The notes under the pieces are model-generated. The model saw nothing but the letters and a program-made list of their open reading frames with translations, was not told the DNA's origin and made no database searches. From the NCBI RefSeq assembly GCF_047948215.1, contig NC_134455.1:345054997-345118996 (forward strand): a DNA stretch of 64,000 nt, written 5' to 3'. A program made the position numbers and the translations under genes. Shown here piece by piece: positions 10,952 through 22,178 of this stretch (its first letter is position 1; each line of letters begins with the position of its first letter). This DNA comes from Lycorma delicatula (taxonomy: Eukaryota; Arthropoda; Insecta; Hemiptera; Fulgoridae).

Positions 10952-11590
10952 TTTACTTCCTTGCACGAAGTAAAGGAAGTATTGTGATCGCGTAAAATTT
11001 CGGTTTTCTCATTTTAACGGAAATATCCATTTTGACCATCCCTGAATCCATTTTGCCCAGATTCGGCGTGACGTCAGTATGTATCTCGCATAACTCAAAA
11101 ACGACTAGCCGTAGGATGTAGAACTGTGTAACATTTAGTTGTACACCTCCCCTTTTGATTGCAATGGACTGAAGCAAGTGTCCAAACAAAGCCCAAAATG
11201 AAAAAAAAATCTGGATTTTGGATTTTTTTAACCTCGGTAATAATCCCTATTGATAGCTTTTCAACGATATATCATGTGATACTTATTTTCATCTATTCCA
11301 CAGTTATAACCAAATGAAATTTTAATTAATGAATTATTTGGATCTTACAAGGGGTTAGGTATCGGTTCGAATCCGATTTCATCTCCTTTATTGTTTTTTA
11401 AATATACTGATTATTAATCACATTATTAACCTCAGATTGTAAAAAAATTACGATAAATAATATTCAATGACAATAAAAATAAAAAAAAATAAAAATATCA
11501 GAAGTTATTAATGAAATAATTTTTATATACATTTCATTTAAAAAAAATGTTTATGTGTTGTCCATACCAGATTTTTTAAATAGTTAAGAT
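10952..11590 (+). repeat. Family D repeat, copy a (most complete)
   Basis: A dispersed unit of about 600 bp. The 5' end is an imperfect palindrome (ACTTCCTTGCACGAAGTAAA then GGAAGT). It contains ATATCCATTTTGACCATCCC, a GGCGTGACGTCAGTATGTA segment, CATAACTCAAAAACGA, CTTTTGATTGCAATGGACTG, and a tRNA B-box-like GGTTCGAATCC near 11,362. The 3' end is ATGTGTTGTCCATACCAGAT. Other copies are near 37,480 and 58,345 (minus) and 40,290 and 59,925 (plus). No open frame is conserved. It may be a SINE or other non-autonomous retroelement; the class is unresolved. Confidence 0.75.
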
Positions 11591-11599
11591 AAGTATACA

Positions 11600-11985
11600 T
11601 GCATGTACGAAGCTTAATATAAAGTAGGGTTATGTCTACAAAATTTTGAGAGAACTGACTCTTCCCAAAAAAAAACCACCCCCTTGAGATATTGACCTCA
11701 AAGTTTACTAATAAACTGCCAAATATAAGTCAACACGATTCTGTATAAAACTTCATCAAAATCGGTTCTAGTAAAAAATTATTAAGCTTCAAACACGCCA
11801 GCAACACATGTACGTACGAACATTACCCCAAATTTTTTATTTATTTTTTAGGTTCCCTGGTTCATTAAACTTCGAAAAATGAAAAAAAAACGTTATCCCA
11901 CTTTTTTTTGCTGATTACCGTGCTTTCCTTCTTGCAGCATACCAGTCTTATCATTCTAGAGCTATGATGTCAGTATAAAAAAATT
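11600..11985 (+). repeat. Family F repeat, copy a
   Basis: It shares an ordered series of blocks with the minus-strand copy at 28,020-28,330: TTTTGAGAGAACTGACTC, a GATATTGACCTCAAA block, AAAACTTCATCAAAATCGGTT, GGTTCCCTGGTTCAT, and CTGATTACCGTGCTTTCCTT followed by a GATGTCAGTA end. It is non-coding and of unknown class. It directly follows a family D repeat. Confidence 0.55.
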
Positions 11986-11989
11986 TTAA

Positions 11990-13780
11990 ATAAATCTTCC
12001 CTAACATAGAGCTGAACTTAAAGGCAAACAAAGTAACTTTATCAGAAGCATACTTGATTTTGTTTGAAATTTTATCTCAAAACAAAACGTAAATTTAAAT
12101 TATTACAATCAGTAAAATTTCATTAATAGAAAAAAAAATCACGCTCTGCTAAATCACACTACTCGATTTCCTTCCACTTTAATATTAATAATTCGGAAAT
12201 AATTACTTCTTTTCATTATATTTTTTAACGGATAACAAAAAATTCCATAAAAAACAATTACTTAAGCAACAGTAAGTACTCGACTGGAATTACTGAACGT
12301 AAAAAAAAAAGAAAAGACAACGAAGAAATGAGTTAGCATTTAAGCAACAGCTGCAGATGTGCCAAAAGCAGGTTCGTGACGTCACGAAGGTGTCGCAACA
12401 TTACGCAGGGCAAAGACCCGTAATTGTACCAAGCCGTGTTGTCAGATCTATCCCATCGCGGCTACGTTGCCGATTCAAGTCTACAAGTACGTGCAAGCTA
12501 ACTTCCCCTCTATTTCATCTACGATATAAAATTTCTATCGACAAAAACTAATACAGAATGCACCAGTAGACGACAACAACGCTCATAAATATTTCGACTC
12601 TGAAAGAAATATATTGGAGGGTATTAAAAAGGTTTATACGTAATTATAAAATACGCTTCGGAACGGATTAACTGTAAACGATAAACGGAAAACAATGAAC
12701 AAATCACTTCAGTAGAGTTAAGGCAAAAAATAACATAACTTTTCACAGAGAAAACATACAAGACAAATGAATGACATTTAACGGAAATTCACAAACGCTG
12801 TTTTTTTTTAATATTTTTTATATTAAAAAAAATGAAAATTTTTCACTTATCCTTGTTTATTTTATAAATATACAATATCTTTGTTAAATGTTTTTTTTCT
12901 TTAAATACAAAATTTCGTCAAAGTACATGACATAATTATTTATTATCGCACAGAAATATTAAATAAATTAATATAAAAATGAAATTTTCTTATTCATTCG
13001 ATACTAAATTAAGTTGAACATACCTAATTCCTGAATGAACATAAAGAATTCTACGAAAAATAAATCAGGAATGTTTTATAACTAACGGTGCCGATTATGA
13101 TGATAAATGACTTTTTCATCGGTACTAATTTAGCAAATTATTTTTGTAAAAAAACTTTGAAACGAATATTTTTTAATCGTAAACCGATAAAGGAAAAATA
13201 AACATTTACACGTTATAAATCGACGACGAAACAGCTAAATCATCAATTATTACAACTTTGTTGTGCGTACTATTAAGGCTAATAAAAAAAGTCTGCATAG
13301 AGTTTTACGGCCAAGGCCGTAAAACACTATGTAACTGACCACAGAGGGCTTCGCCGCCTTTATGCAAGCAAAAGATTAAGTAAAAAAATATATATATATG
13401 TTTCAGTTGAGTAGATATCTGTTTAAAAAACAGATGATAATAATAATATGTTATAAATATCAGTAAATTCAGTTTGAGGAAACCAAGAAAAACGATAACT
13501 GACGAAAAAAAGCAAAACAATTAGACTTATTATTCGACTTATTATTCCATAGCCTAAATAAAATCGTGAAAAACAAATGCCCATGAAAAACAGATGAAAT
13601 GCAATCATCTAATTATTACATGAATGGTTGGTACACGTTAAAAAAAAAAAAATGTTTTTTGTTTGCCAACACTTCTTTATAGAAATCTGAATAAGACCGA
13701 AAACTGTAAGAAAGTGTCATAGCTATTTCAGGAATTCATTATAAATATTTGAAGAAATTTATCTACCCTGCGAATAAAAA
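11990..13780. other. A+T-rich DNA, one short palindrome, no gene
   Basis: Nothing supportable was found apart from the palindrome at 12,373-12,388, which sits in a locally GC-richer patch of about 170 bp (12,340-12,510). No protein or RNA was recognised in that patch. Confidence 0.5.
12373..12388. repeat. 16-bp perfect palindrome with a CRE core
   Basis: TTCGTGACGTCACGAA is a perfect inverted repeat centred on TGACGTCA, the full cAMP-response-element octamer bound by CREB/ATF-type bZIP proteins. No promoter or gene is visible next to it, so function is only a possibility. Confidence 0.4.
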
Positions 13781-13789
13781 ATTGGTTTT

Positions 13790-13965
13790 TTTTTGTTTTT
13801 ACTGGATGACATCAAGCTACATAAAACTTGAAGCTTGTGCGCGGGATATGGATATGGAAATGGAATGTTGTAAAGTATGAAAAAAATGCGGTGCCTGACC
13901 GGGATTCGATCTCGGGACTTCAAAATAAAAAGCCAAGACGCTACCGTTACGACACGGAGATGGTA
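13790..13965 (-). repeat. SINE2 copy
   Basis: On the minus strand the head reads GGTAGCGTCTTGGC...CCCGAGATCGAATCCCGGTC (A- and B-box-like), then a TTTTTCATACTTTACAACAT body, a CATATCCCGCGCACAAGCTT segment and an A-rich tail (the plus-strand T-run at 13,789-13,798). The layout equals that of the 59,246 copy. Confidence 0.7.
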
Positions 13966-14178
13966 AATTTTAGAGATAAGGGACAAATAAGATCTTTGTA
14001 CCCAGTGTCAATGTACCATATAGAGAAATTATTGAGTCGAATTTTATTCAAATCCATCAGTTTTCTACAATTTTCTTAATACAAAAATATTGAAAATGAA
14101 CCTAATTTTGTTAATTTAGATTTAATTTATTAAAGATTTAATATTTTCAACAAAAAAAAACTACAAATAAGCCTGTTG

Positions 14179-14218
14179 GTCACGTGACATAAAACACCAA
14201 TCAGAGCGCATAACGTCA
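14179..14218. promoter_or_regulatory. Cluster of promoter-like motifs (speculative)
   Basis: Within 40 bp lie a perfect palindromic E-box GTCACGTGAC (14,179-14,188), a CCAAT box (14,197-14,201) and ACGTCA (14,213-14,218). No exon can be assigned downstream, so these may be chance matches. Confidence 0.15.
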
Positions 14219-14470
14219 TGCCTTGTAAAACATCCATTTAATTATTTTCTTATTTCAATAAAGCGTTTCAGTGGCGCCATCTAAGAACTAAATAAATATT
14301 GGTCAACGGTTTATTTATCGGACGGCTAGAAGTGAGCATATGACGGATTTTTCCGTATTGTTTTTGAGGTTAGTTGTAAGAAGAAAAACGTATCTCATAA
14401 TTAAATAGGCTAAATTTGATTTTAGGTCCTCAGGAGCATCGTATGGAGATGATTCTGTAACCTAGTGCAG

Positions 14471-14640
14471 TTAAAGCGTGATGGCAAAACAAGTACGGTC
14501 AAATGTAAAATATGCCCGGAACATAAAGTTCGTGCGAAATTGTATACAGTTTGTTAAATAAACATGTACACAGTTAAATAAACAATTTTAATGGGAGTAC
14601 TTTCACACTGAAGCATTACACAGTACTTGTAAAACTTGGA
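14471..14640 (+). pseudogene. Possible piggyBac-type cysteine-rich C-terminus, decayed
   Basis: One frame reads KRDGKTSTVKCKICPEHKVR followed by AKLYTVC. After a frame change come CTQL and then WEYFHTEALH. The order C-x2-C, R/K, T-x-Y-x-x-C, C, then F/EYFHT resembles the zinc-binding tail of piggyBac-derived transposases (...C-x2-C...TRY.C..C......CFE.YHT). Several expected cysteines are lost and there are stops. No catalytic domain is present upstream. This is a weak, motif-only call. Confidence 0.3.
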
Positions 14641-14992
14641 ATTCAAATTAGACTAGTAACACTTTGAAACGCTCCACTAAACATCTAACATCTTTGTAAG
14701 GCGCGACGTCATGCGAGAGGCCATGACAGCTTAGAGCGTTTTAGCGGGAAAATTTTAACTGGTTTGTAAAAATGTAAAATGGATCATGTAAATGATCGTT
14801 TGTGTTATAATGTTTATATTTTAATAAAATAGCCCGTGAGGCATATTATAAACCGGTTCCTCAAAAACAGTCAACTAGCCTATTAAAAAAAAAACAATCT
14901 ACCGCATAAGGAATAATAAAAGTTAACCAAAAATCACGTAATATACATATTATAAAGATTAGGCTGAAAACCTCTTTCCAGTCCGTTTGGGC

Positions 14993-15256
14993 ACTCTGCT
15001 GGATGGATCGGGCTAATTGTTTCTCTGCTCGGAATGACCCACAGATATGTCACCAAGCATCGTCGCACCGCTGAGTTGAGACTCTTCTGAGAAATCCTCA
15101 AAAAAGTCTTTATTTATTCCTTAATTGAGGAACAATCTGATGTTACTACACAAAGGAAAATCACTATGAAGGTCGGTCGATGTTCGATGATATAACTGCG
15201 GGCTATTCCGAGCAGAATAAAAAGAAAATCAGCGCGATCCGTCCAGTAGAAAATCT
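14993..15256. repeat. Foldback with about 65-bp inverted arms
   Basis: The left arm (about 14,993-15,060) contains CTGGATGGATCGGGCTAATT and TGCTCGGAATGACCCACAG. The right arm (about 15,190-15,256), reverse-complemented, contains CTGGACGGATCGCGCTGATT and TGCTCGGAATAGCCCGCAG. The central spacer is about 125 bp. It is probably a MITE or a deleted DNA transposon; the class is unknown. Confidence 0.55.
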
Positions 15257-15678
15257 AGAGGGATTGCAAATTTGTTTGGAGCACGCATTTTATCTATGAT
15301 AGAAGAGGAAAGAGAAAAACATGGGGGTTGGAGATGAAACGGGTTGAAAATAAAAGATTTTTATACCAGTTATATACTACTTTGTAATAATAATGCTATA
15401 GTGCAGTAAGGGGATACTAGTTAGAATGTAATGCATTAGACGAATATTACAAAGAGACTCTAAAATGCTTGTAATTATTACAATTTTTTCAATCCAGATT
15501 ATAAATTTAAATAAAAGCTGTAAAAAAAATAATACATTAACCAATATTAAGGTTAACATTAAAAAAAATCAAAATAGCAAGACAGAATCGGAACATGAAC
15601 TTAAAGAACAACAATTTACGCAAAACAACTTAAGTAATAAATGTCAAAATATTTTGAAAGCTGTCAATCAACTCTATT

Positions 15679-15950
15679 CTACCTCTTTCTTTTTCCGGTT
15701 TAGCTTCCGATAATTACCTTTCAGATAATACTTCAGAGGATGATATGTATGAGTGTAAATGAAGTAAATGAGTGTCTTGTACAGTCTCAGTTCGAACATT
15801 CCTGAGATGTGTGGTTATTAATTGAAGCCCAACAACCAAAGAACACCGGTATCCACGACCTAGTATTCAAATCCGTGTAAAAATAACTGACTTTATTTAC
15901 TAGGACAAACGCTGGAACTCTCGATTTCCAAATCAGCTGATTTGGGAAGG
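15679..15950 (-). repeat. SINE1 copy with 10-bp target-site duplication
   Basis: CAACTCTATT occurs at 15,669-15,678 and 15,951-15,960, bounding the SINE. The core CTGAGATGTGTGGTTATTAA and the CCAAAGAACACCGGTATCCA block are clear. The tRNA-like head is shortened at its 5' end just beyond the AAATCAGCTGATTT block, as expected for incomplete reverse transcription. Confidence 0.82.
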
Positions 15951-16039
15951 CAACTCTATTACACTACAAATTCAATTCATAACCCACATTAACTCAATGC
16001 AACTACAATATATAATAGATTTATATACTTTTTTTCCGC

Positions 16040-16790
16040 CCTACATCCCCGAGCCGGACATCCAATTAAGTATACTCGACTCGGGGACGTGTCCTTTCCG
16101 GATCTTTTAACTGCCTGCCTTTAATCACCAACGGAAGAACCAGGCCCGGCTATGCCGTTCCCAGCCCCCCCCCCGCCCGCCAGAGACCGGGTCTCGGTCT
16201 TTCCTTTTGCCAGCCTCAAACCGACGGCGCAGGAGCCGAAGCCGCCAAAGCGTATCCGGGAACCCACACCGCCGCCGGGTCTCGGTCTTTTCATTCATTC
16301 GCACCTAACGGACCCCAGGAGTCCCCGCTCCATCACGGGAACCCACACACCAGAGCATGTGAGCCCTCAGGAACGGGGCTGTCCGCCCAGCCCTGCTATA
16401 AACTACAACCCTCAGTATCACAGTCGTCTTGCCTCATCTTCTTTTATTCTGAGAACTGCTCTTGCAAATATTGCAAAATTATTCCAGTTTCCGGACATAC
16501 CCAAGAGCCATTCCGAGAGCTGCTCTGGTCGGGTATGCATCAGTCCTGCATTTATACGATGTTCCTCCCATCGTCTGCACACAAAAATAGTGTGTTCGGC
16601 ATCGTCAACCGCATCGCAGTAACAACAGATTGGTGACTCTCTCCTGCCAAACCTATGCAAGTATTGTTCAAACGCACCATGTCCCAACATGAGTTGCGTT
16701 GTATGGTAATCTACTTCGCCATGAGAGCGATCTAGCCAAGCATCCAAGTTCGAGATAATTCTTCTTGTCCATGCGGCCACTGCTGAACCC
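16040..16790 (-). mobile_element. R1-like non-LTR retrotransposon, 5'-truncated 3' end
   Basis: On the minus strand this starts abruptly within the polymerase ORF near 16,790 and continues through the ORF end (16,418) into a GC-rich trailer of nearly 400 bp. The trailer is C-rich on the plus strand and stands out from the A+T-rich surroundings. Severe 5' truncation is the normal outcome of target-primed reverse transcription. No target-site duplication was identified by eye. Confidence 0.7.
16418..16780 (-). pseudogene. C-terminus of R1-clade-like reverse transcriptase ORF (truncated)
   Basis: The 120-residue open end contains AWLDRSHGEVDYHTTQLMLG, GAFEQYLHRFGRRESPICCY, then the finger C-x2-C...H...C (CCYCDAVDDAEHTIFVCRRW) and a tail with GNWNNFAIFARAVLRIKEDE. 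This matches the post-RT region of R1/TRAS-type elements: a WLDR.HGEVDY..TQ.L.GHG.F..YL block, a CCHC-type zinc finger and a W..V...V..VL..KE tail. The frame is intact to its stop, but the polymerase and endonuclease domains are absent, so the copy is dead. Confidence 0.82.
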
Positions 16791-17094
16791 GCCTAATCGA
16801 TTTATATATGTAGAGTTAAAATCACGCACTCTCAAAATACTTTCAACTTATGTAAAAATTTATTCATCCGATTTAAAGGTAATATTATAATTCTTTAAAA
16901 ATTAAATTCCTAACACAATCTTAACCATCATGATAACCGAATTATTTACAAATTCTTGTGGGCAGAACACCACAATTAAGCAATAGATACTATATATATA
17001 TATATGTACTAGCATCCTCATCACGGCAACTAACCCCCCCCCCCGGGATTAATTTCGTTTCCCGTCACGGTGAATTTTTTTTTAATTTTTGTTT

Positions 17095-17745
17095 TTTTTT
17101 AGTTAAGTAACCAGAGGCAGGTGTACCCAGTCGCGTCGCAAATAAGGTAACGGATGTAACGACAAATAAATGGCAGCGACTGTATTGGTTGAGCTACCGC
17201 GGCGTATATTGTTACCGCACCCCTTAAACAGAAATCGAAAGAGGTTTTTACATTTTTAAGTGTAGAATATTTGCAAGCCCACATTTACTGAATATTTCGT
17301 TTAGTACAGTCGGAAAAGGGGAAAATTTGAAATCATTGTTCAGAATTTGTTTACCTTTCTTCACCTTTTCAAGGTCGAATTTCAGAAAATCTAGAAATCG
17401 GTTTTTAGATACTCCCAAAGATTCCAATCACCAAAAATCAAGTTGATATGTTCATTAATTACCGGGAGAAAAAAAATAGCCGGGTTTTCTAGAAACTGAT
17501 TTTCAGATATTCACCTGAAGATTACACACACCAAAACAAAGTTGATATCCGCATTATCTAAAAAATTTAAAAAAAAACCAGTAAAATCTCGTAGTTATTC
17601 AAGGTTAGCTCTTTATATTTGGAATTTACAAAAAGTTCTTTCTTAGTGTAAACGTGCACCGTAAAAAGAACGTGAATACAAATTTTCATCAATTTATCTA
17701 CAGTCATTTTTGTTGGGCTTTAATTATAAATGACGCACGACAAGT
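17095..17745 (+). repeat. Family C repeat, copy a
   Basis: Long, ordered similarity to 46,240-46,745: a GGCAGCGACTGTATTGGTTG block (GGCAGTGGCTGTTTTGGTTG in the other), GCACCCCTTAAA, GGTTTTTACAT, GAAAATTTG.GATCATTGT, TTTTCAAGGTC, then AGATATTCACCTGAAGATTA with CACACACCAAA, AGTTGATAT and a final ATCAATTTATC.../GCACGACAAG-type end. Both copies end near a TA microsatellite. No frame is conserved. Class unknown. Confidence 0.65.
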
Positions 17746-18334
17746 TACTTTAATAAATAAATATATATATATATGGCCTCATTTGTATATATATAGACTG
17801 AAGGGAAAAATATGAAATCAGAACAATGAAACAATTTTGGAAAGAAAAAAAGTCAACAAATGATATTTGCATGTTACTTTGAAGATCTATTATATTATAT
17901 TATATGATTATCTATAACAACCTGGAAAAACACCCTTTTATACATATAAGTTATAAAAGAGGTTACGTAACTTTCCGGCTTTGTCCTTTGGAAAAGTACA
18001 ATTACGAAAAATATCAAAATGTTCAATAAAAAAATTTGGATCCGAACTGAACCCCCCTTGATCAAATTGCGATTTTACCTAAAAATATATCGAAATTCTT
18101 TATAAAAATGTTTATTTATTGTAGTAAACCATCAGTGGGCCAAATCTGGTGCAATGTTATTAGCGCGCGCCCACACACACATACTATACATATATATATA
18201 TTTAAGTTTTCCTTTTCAAAGTCCTTTTAAAAAAAACGCCTAAATTCTATGCCTTTCTATTTAAAACCTCTTAGTAGCTCCTCCTGCATGGTGGGATGCT
18301 AATAATTTAAAATTCTAATATTCTGTTAATATTT

Positions 18335-18361
18335 TGTGTGTGTGTGTGTGTACACACACAC
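18335..18361. repeat. GT/AC palindromic microsatellite
   Basis: A GT run switches to an AC run at 18,350, so the two halves are complementary and could form a hairpin. Confidence 0.85.
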
Positions 18362-18380
18362 TACATTCGAGAATTATTGC

Positions 18381-18414
<34 letters not shown>
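18381..18414. repeat. ATT trinucleotide microsatellite
   Basis: Thirty-four bases of uninterrupted TAT/ATT repeat, separated from the GT/AC repeat by 19 bases. Confidence 0.9.
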
Positions 18415-19446
18415 GGGGGAGAAAAAAAACATAGAAAAATCTAAACCATTAACACCAGAATTCCATTTTAATGGGTAAAAAATCGTGATGCCATGCAATT
18501 GATCGTAATGTTTATTTCTAAAGAAATTGCAAAAAAGTAACATTTGTTAAAAAGGGTGAATAAGAAAAAGAAGCACTCAAAATTATTTGTCATGAAAATA
18601 GAGCACACCGATTTTTTACATACTTTGGGTAGCGATAAAACTTATGACAAAAACAAGAAAAAACACCCAAAAAAGAAACATTTTCAACTGAAACTTTTTA
18701 TCAGATAAAGCCCATCCCTACCACCATTTTGTATGCCCCAACCTACTCGACAATTGAAAGTTTTCTAAACGTTGGTAAATAATACTTAAGATATAAATAG
18801 AACAATTCTTAAAAATCTATAATACAAAATACGTAAACCTAAAAAAAAAGAAATAGGCTTTTATTTATCAACTCGTGAAGAAGTCCATTTTTGTAAAGAT
18901 TTTAAGCAACAAAATATAATAAAAGAAATGTAAGTTTTATTTAAAAATTTCAAAATATACTGAATTTTTTACAACTTTTAAAAAGCAACTTAATATTGCG
19001 ACACCGCTAAGAACAGAATTTATTTTTAAATAAAAAATGTAAAACTTAAAAAAAAATTACCAGTAATCGAAGGAACGGTCTTAACTACCCCCTCACAACG
19101 GCAAAGAAATTTCCCACATTTGAATCTTGCGAAAAATATCACTGGGGATAAATAAATGAAATAAACACACTTTAAAAAACAAAAATACATTTAACAGAAA
19201 CATTTTCATTTTTTTTAAATTCCAACTGGGATTCCCCCAAAATGTATTTGGTAAAATTATTTTCCCTATTTAATGGCGGTGAGTGAAATTTACATGACAA
19301 AATAACTATTTCATGAGGAAGAGATTTATTTATAACTGATTAAAATAATATCTATTAAGTTTTTTTTTTTTTATTTTGTTTAGTCAAGACAAAGGTTTTT
19401 GTCTTCCCGCTAACTTGAATCCATAAACACAGAAACAAATCATTTG

Positions 19447-19595
19447 TTTTTTTTTTTTTATTAATTCACTACATAAATTCAAAGCTTGTACCGCGGGAAT
19501 ATGAAAAATACATGCCTGATCGGGATTCGAACTTGGAACCATGCACAAATGGAAGGCCGAGACGCTACCACTCTGCAACGGAGGTCAATCATCAA
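19447..19595 (-). repeat. SINE2 copy
   Basis: On the minus strand the head reads TGGTAGCGTCTCGGCCTTCC, then CAAGTTCGAATCCCGATCAG (B-box intact), a TGTATTTTTCATATTCCCGC body and an A-tail (plus-strand T-run at 19,447-19,458). Head and tail are better preserved than in most copies. Confidence 0.75.
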
Positions 19596-20037
19596 GTAGC
19601 GGAGTTTATTTAAAATGTAATTTATAATTTTAAAAAAAATTGTAGCAGAGAAATATTTAAATATTTTATACGGTTTTTTTTTTTTAAAATGAATGTACGT
19701 TAAGTAAAAACTTTTCTTAAAGTAATGGATCTTTGTTCTCTTTTTACTAATAAAAAGGAATTTTACGGATATACCATCATAAAATAACATAAAACTTTAT
19801 AACATTCTGTACATATTTCCCTTATAAGATATTAAAACCAAAATCCATTTTACGATATTTTTTAAAAATATTTTGTATGAAAAAAAATGAACATATAGCT
19901 TACAGCACGGGAATGTGCGGACAGATTGATCGTCATTTTACAAAGATTTTTTTTTTAATATTTCTGTGAAAGCATAAATAAATATCGTTTGAATTAAATT
20001 TTCTCAATAAAATTTTAATAAAGTAATAATTTTTTTC

Positions 20038-21330
20038 AATAAAGTAATGAGACTGGTTCAACAAACTTTTTATTTACAATCCAATTAAACATGGACTATC
20101 ACCATCGAAATAGTTCCCTTGGGAAACCACGCAACGCATCAAACGGTTTTCCCACTCTTCATAGCAGAGTTGGAACTCGGAAATCGGAATATCCTTCAGA
20201 TGATCGGTTACATGCTTTTTTACGTTTTCTACTTTTCCAAAATGGTGTCCTTTGAGGTTTTTTTTTAAAGTCGGGAACAGGAAAACGTCGCAGAGAATCA
20301 AGTAAGATGAATAAGGTGGTTGAGGAAGTACAGGAATGTTTTTCTTTGCCAAAAAAAAAAACTCATTGAGAGTGCAGTATGACAAAGTACATGGTCATGA
20401 TGCAGCATCCAGTTGTCTGCTGGCTGGTCTCACGCGGCCAACTCTTTTCCGCAGTCTTTCAAGAATTTCCCGGTAAACATATAACATATTGATTTACAGT
20501 CTGTCCTATAAACAAAAACTCCTTATGGACAATGTCAATACTATTGAAGAAACAAATTAGTGGTTTTGATTTGCTCATTTTTGCTTTTTTGGGACGTGAT
20601 GACTTTGAAGCGTGCCGTGCCACTCCTTGCTCTGGGGTTTTGTTTCTGGGTCGTACTCAAATATCCAAGATTCATCACCAGTAATAACATTTTTTAGAAA
20701 ACCAGAATTCGCCCTAGAAGATCGCAAGCACCCTGTTGTTTTTCTGTTCAACAGTGAGATTTTTTGGGACCAATTTTGAACAAACTTTTTTCATGTCCAA
20801 TTCGTTTGTCGGAATTTGATAGGCTGTGGTACAGTTCAAATTCAACTGTTCTGCAATCGTTCTGACAGTTAATCGCCGGTCGTACTGTATCATCAAGTGT
20901 CTGATTCGCTCAATTCATTGACGTTACTTTTTCACGTTACCGGTCTTCCAGAGCGTGGATCGTCCGCAACTGATTCCCGGCCATCTGAAAATGCTTTAAA
21001 CCGTCTGAAAACTTGGGTTCGTGACAAGAGTGTCATCTCCATACGCCCTTTAAAATTTTGAAAATGTTTCAGTAGAATTCTCACACAGTTTAATACAAAC
21101 TTGATTGCACCAATATTGCTCATAATTAGTATCGCTCATTTTTGCAACGCAAAACAAAAAAAGTTTCACGAAAAGTTTATATACGTCTCACGTGGTAACA
21201 ATAAAAATATTAATACCTAATATAAATCAGTTGTTCATATAACCATATGTTTACTAGTAACTTTACAATGTTGCCACTTCGGCTGCCACAAAAAAACTAG
21301 TCTCATTACTTTATTTACAGACCTCGTATA
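20038..21330 (-). mobile_element. mariner element (DD34D), nearly full length
   Basis: About 1.29 kb, the usual mariner size. The right end (minus-strand 5' end) reads ACGAGGTCTGTAAATAAAGT and continues AATGAGACTAG on the minus strand. The left end, near 20,038, has the matching AATAAAGTAATGAGACTGG, but the outermost GAGGTCTGT part of the terminal repeat is missing there. A TA follows the right end. The coding strand is minus. Confidence 0.85.
20074..21123 (-). pseudogene. mariner transposase pseudogene
   Basis: The N-terminal helix-turn-helix part includes SRTQVFRRFKAFSDGRESVA and DDPRSGRP, then YDRRLTVRTIAEQLNLN and VCSKLVPKNLT. The catalytic part has GDESWIFEYDPETK (first Asp), HHDH (second Asp, where the usual HHDN is changed) and a CD-x-FLF motif (third Asp). 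The second and third Asp codons are 107 bases apart (20,395 to 20,288), i.e. 34 intervening residues plus two extra bases in an A-run, so the DD34D class is clear and the frame is broken there. Further frameshifts lie between the other blocks. The C-terminus is YEEWENRLMRCVVSQGNYFDGD, typical of mariner. Confidence 0.88.
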
Positions 21331-22170
21331 TATGAAAATATGGATGAAAATCAACAAAAAAAACCGCCATCATACATATACAATCTCTATCCACAGTACA
21401 TTAATACTAAAAATAGGATAAATTTCTATAAAACTTAATACCTTACTCCATGTCAAATAACATTTAAAGGGTATTTAAAAAAAAATAAGGGTTTTAAATT
21501 TTTAAATTCACTTAAGACTTTTTAATTCACATTAGTAACTTTTAAATCAAAGTTATTGTTTTTAACTTAACAATACGCAATCGCATATATGTAGGAAAGA
21601 CATGAAAGAAAAGCAAATTGACACGCAGGGGATAGAGATAGGAGTGCTGAACCGGTGATTGTGTCCTGTAGCGGTATACTATCTGTCCACTCCCATTAGC
21701 AATGCCAAAAATATTACGGGTACCACTGATAGCAGTACTATGCATCTGTATCTTAGGCTTTATAAACTTTCATGCGTAATTAAAACTAATATAACATAAA
21801 TTATGTACTAGAATTTAAACTTTAAATACAAATAAAATCATAAAGCGAAAGGAATAATTTTTTTTTTAAATTAGTACAAAACGACCTCTTATGCGATACA
21901 CAATGAAAAGGTTGCATTAATATGATAAGGCTTTTACATGACTGTAACCACGACTACACCATCACGTAATACAAAAAAACAACGGGAGTGCCGAATCACC
22001 AATATTCCAGATGATTCATTTTATCAACGTTTCAAACATTTTATCGATTTAGTTTTATTGTACTTCAATTTAATTATGATTAATTTAGCATATAAGTTCG
22101 AATCTTATGCTTGGAAAGTATAGAATGGATATTTTTTAACGTATATAAATACCGTATCTAACTAGATTTT
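21331..22170. other. No gene supported
   Basis: A locally GC-richer patch around 21,600-21,760 is open on the minus strand for about 67 codons, but I recognise no protein in it. The rest is A+T-rich. Confidence 0.4.
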
Positions 22171-22178
22171 AAATTCTC

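Larger units (their letters stand above)
17760..19440. other. A+T-rich DNA with microsatellites, no gene
   Basis: TA runs occur near 17,760-17,775 and 18,190-18,200, and the two larger microsatellites are listed separately. No protein-coding or RNA signal was recognised. Confidence 0.5.

Noticed and set aside
16152..16622. 156-codon plus-strand frame, proline-rich at its start
   Set aside because: It is antisense to the R1-like ORF and trailer; the GC-rich trailer lacks stop codons.
21542..21745. 67-codon minus-strand frame in a GC-richer patch
   Set aside because: Not recognised, with no start context, splice sites or second line of evidence.
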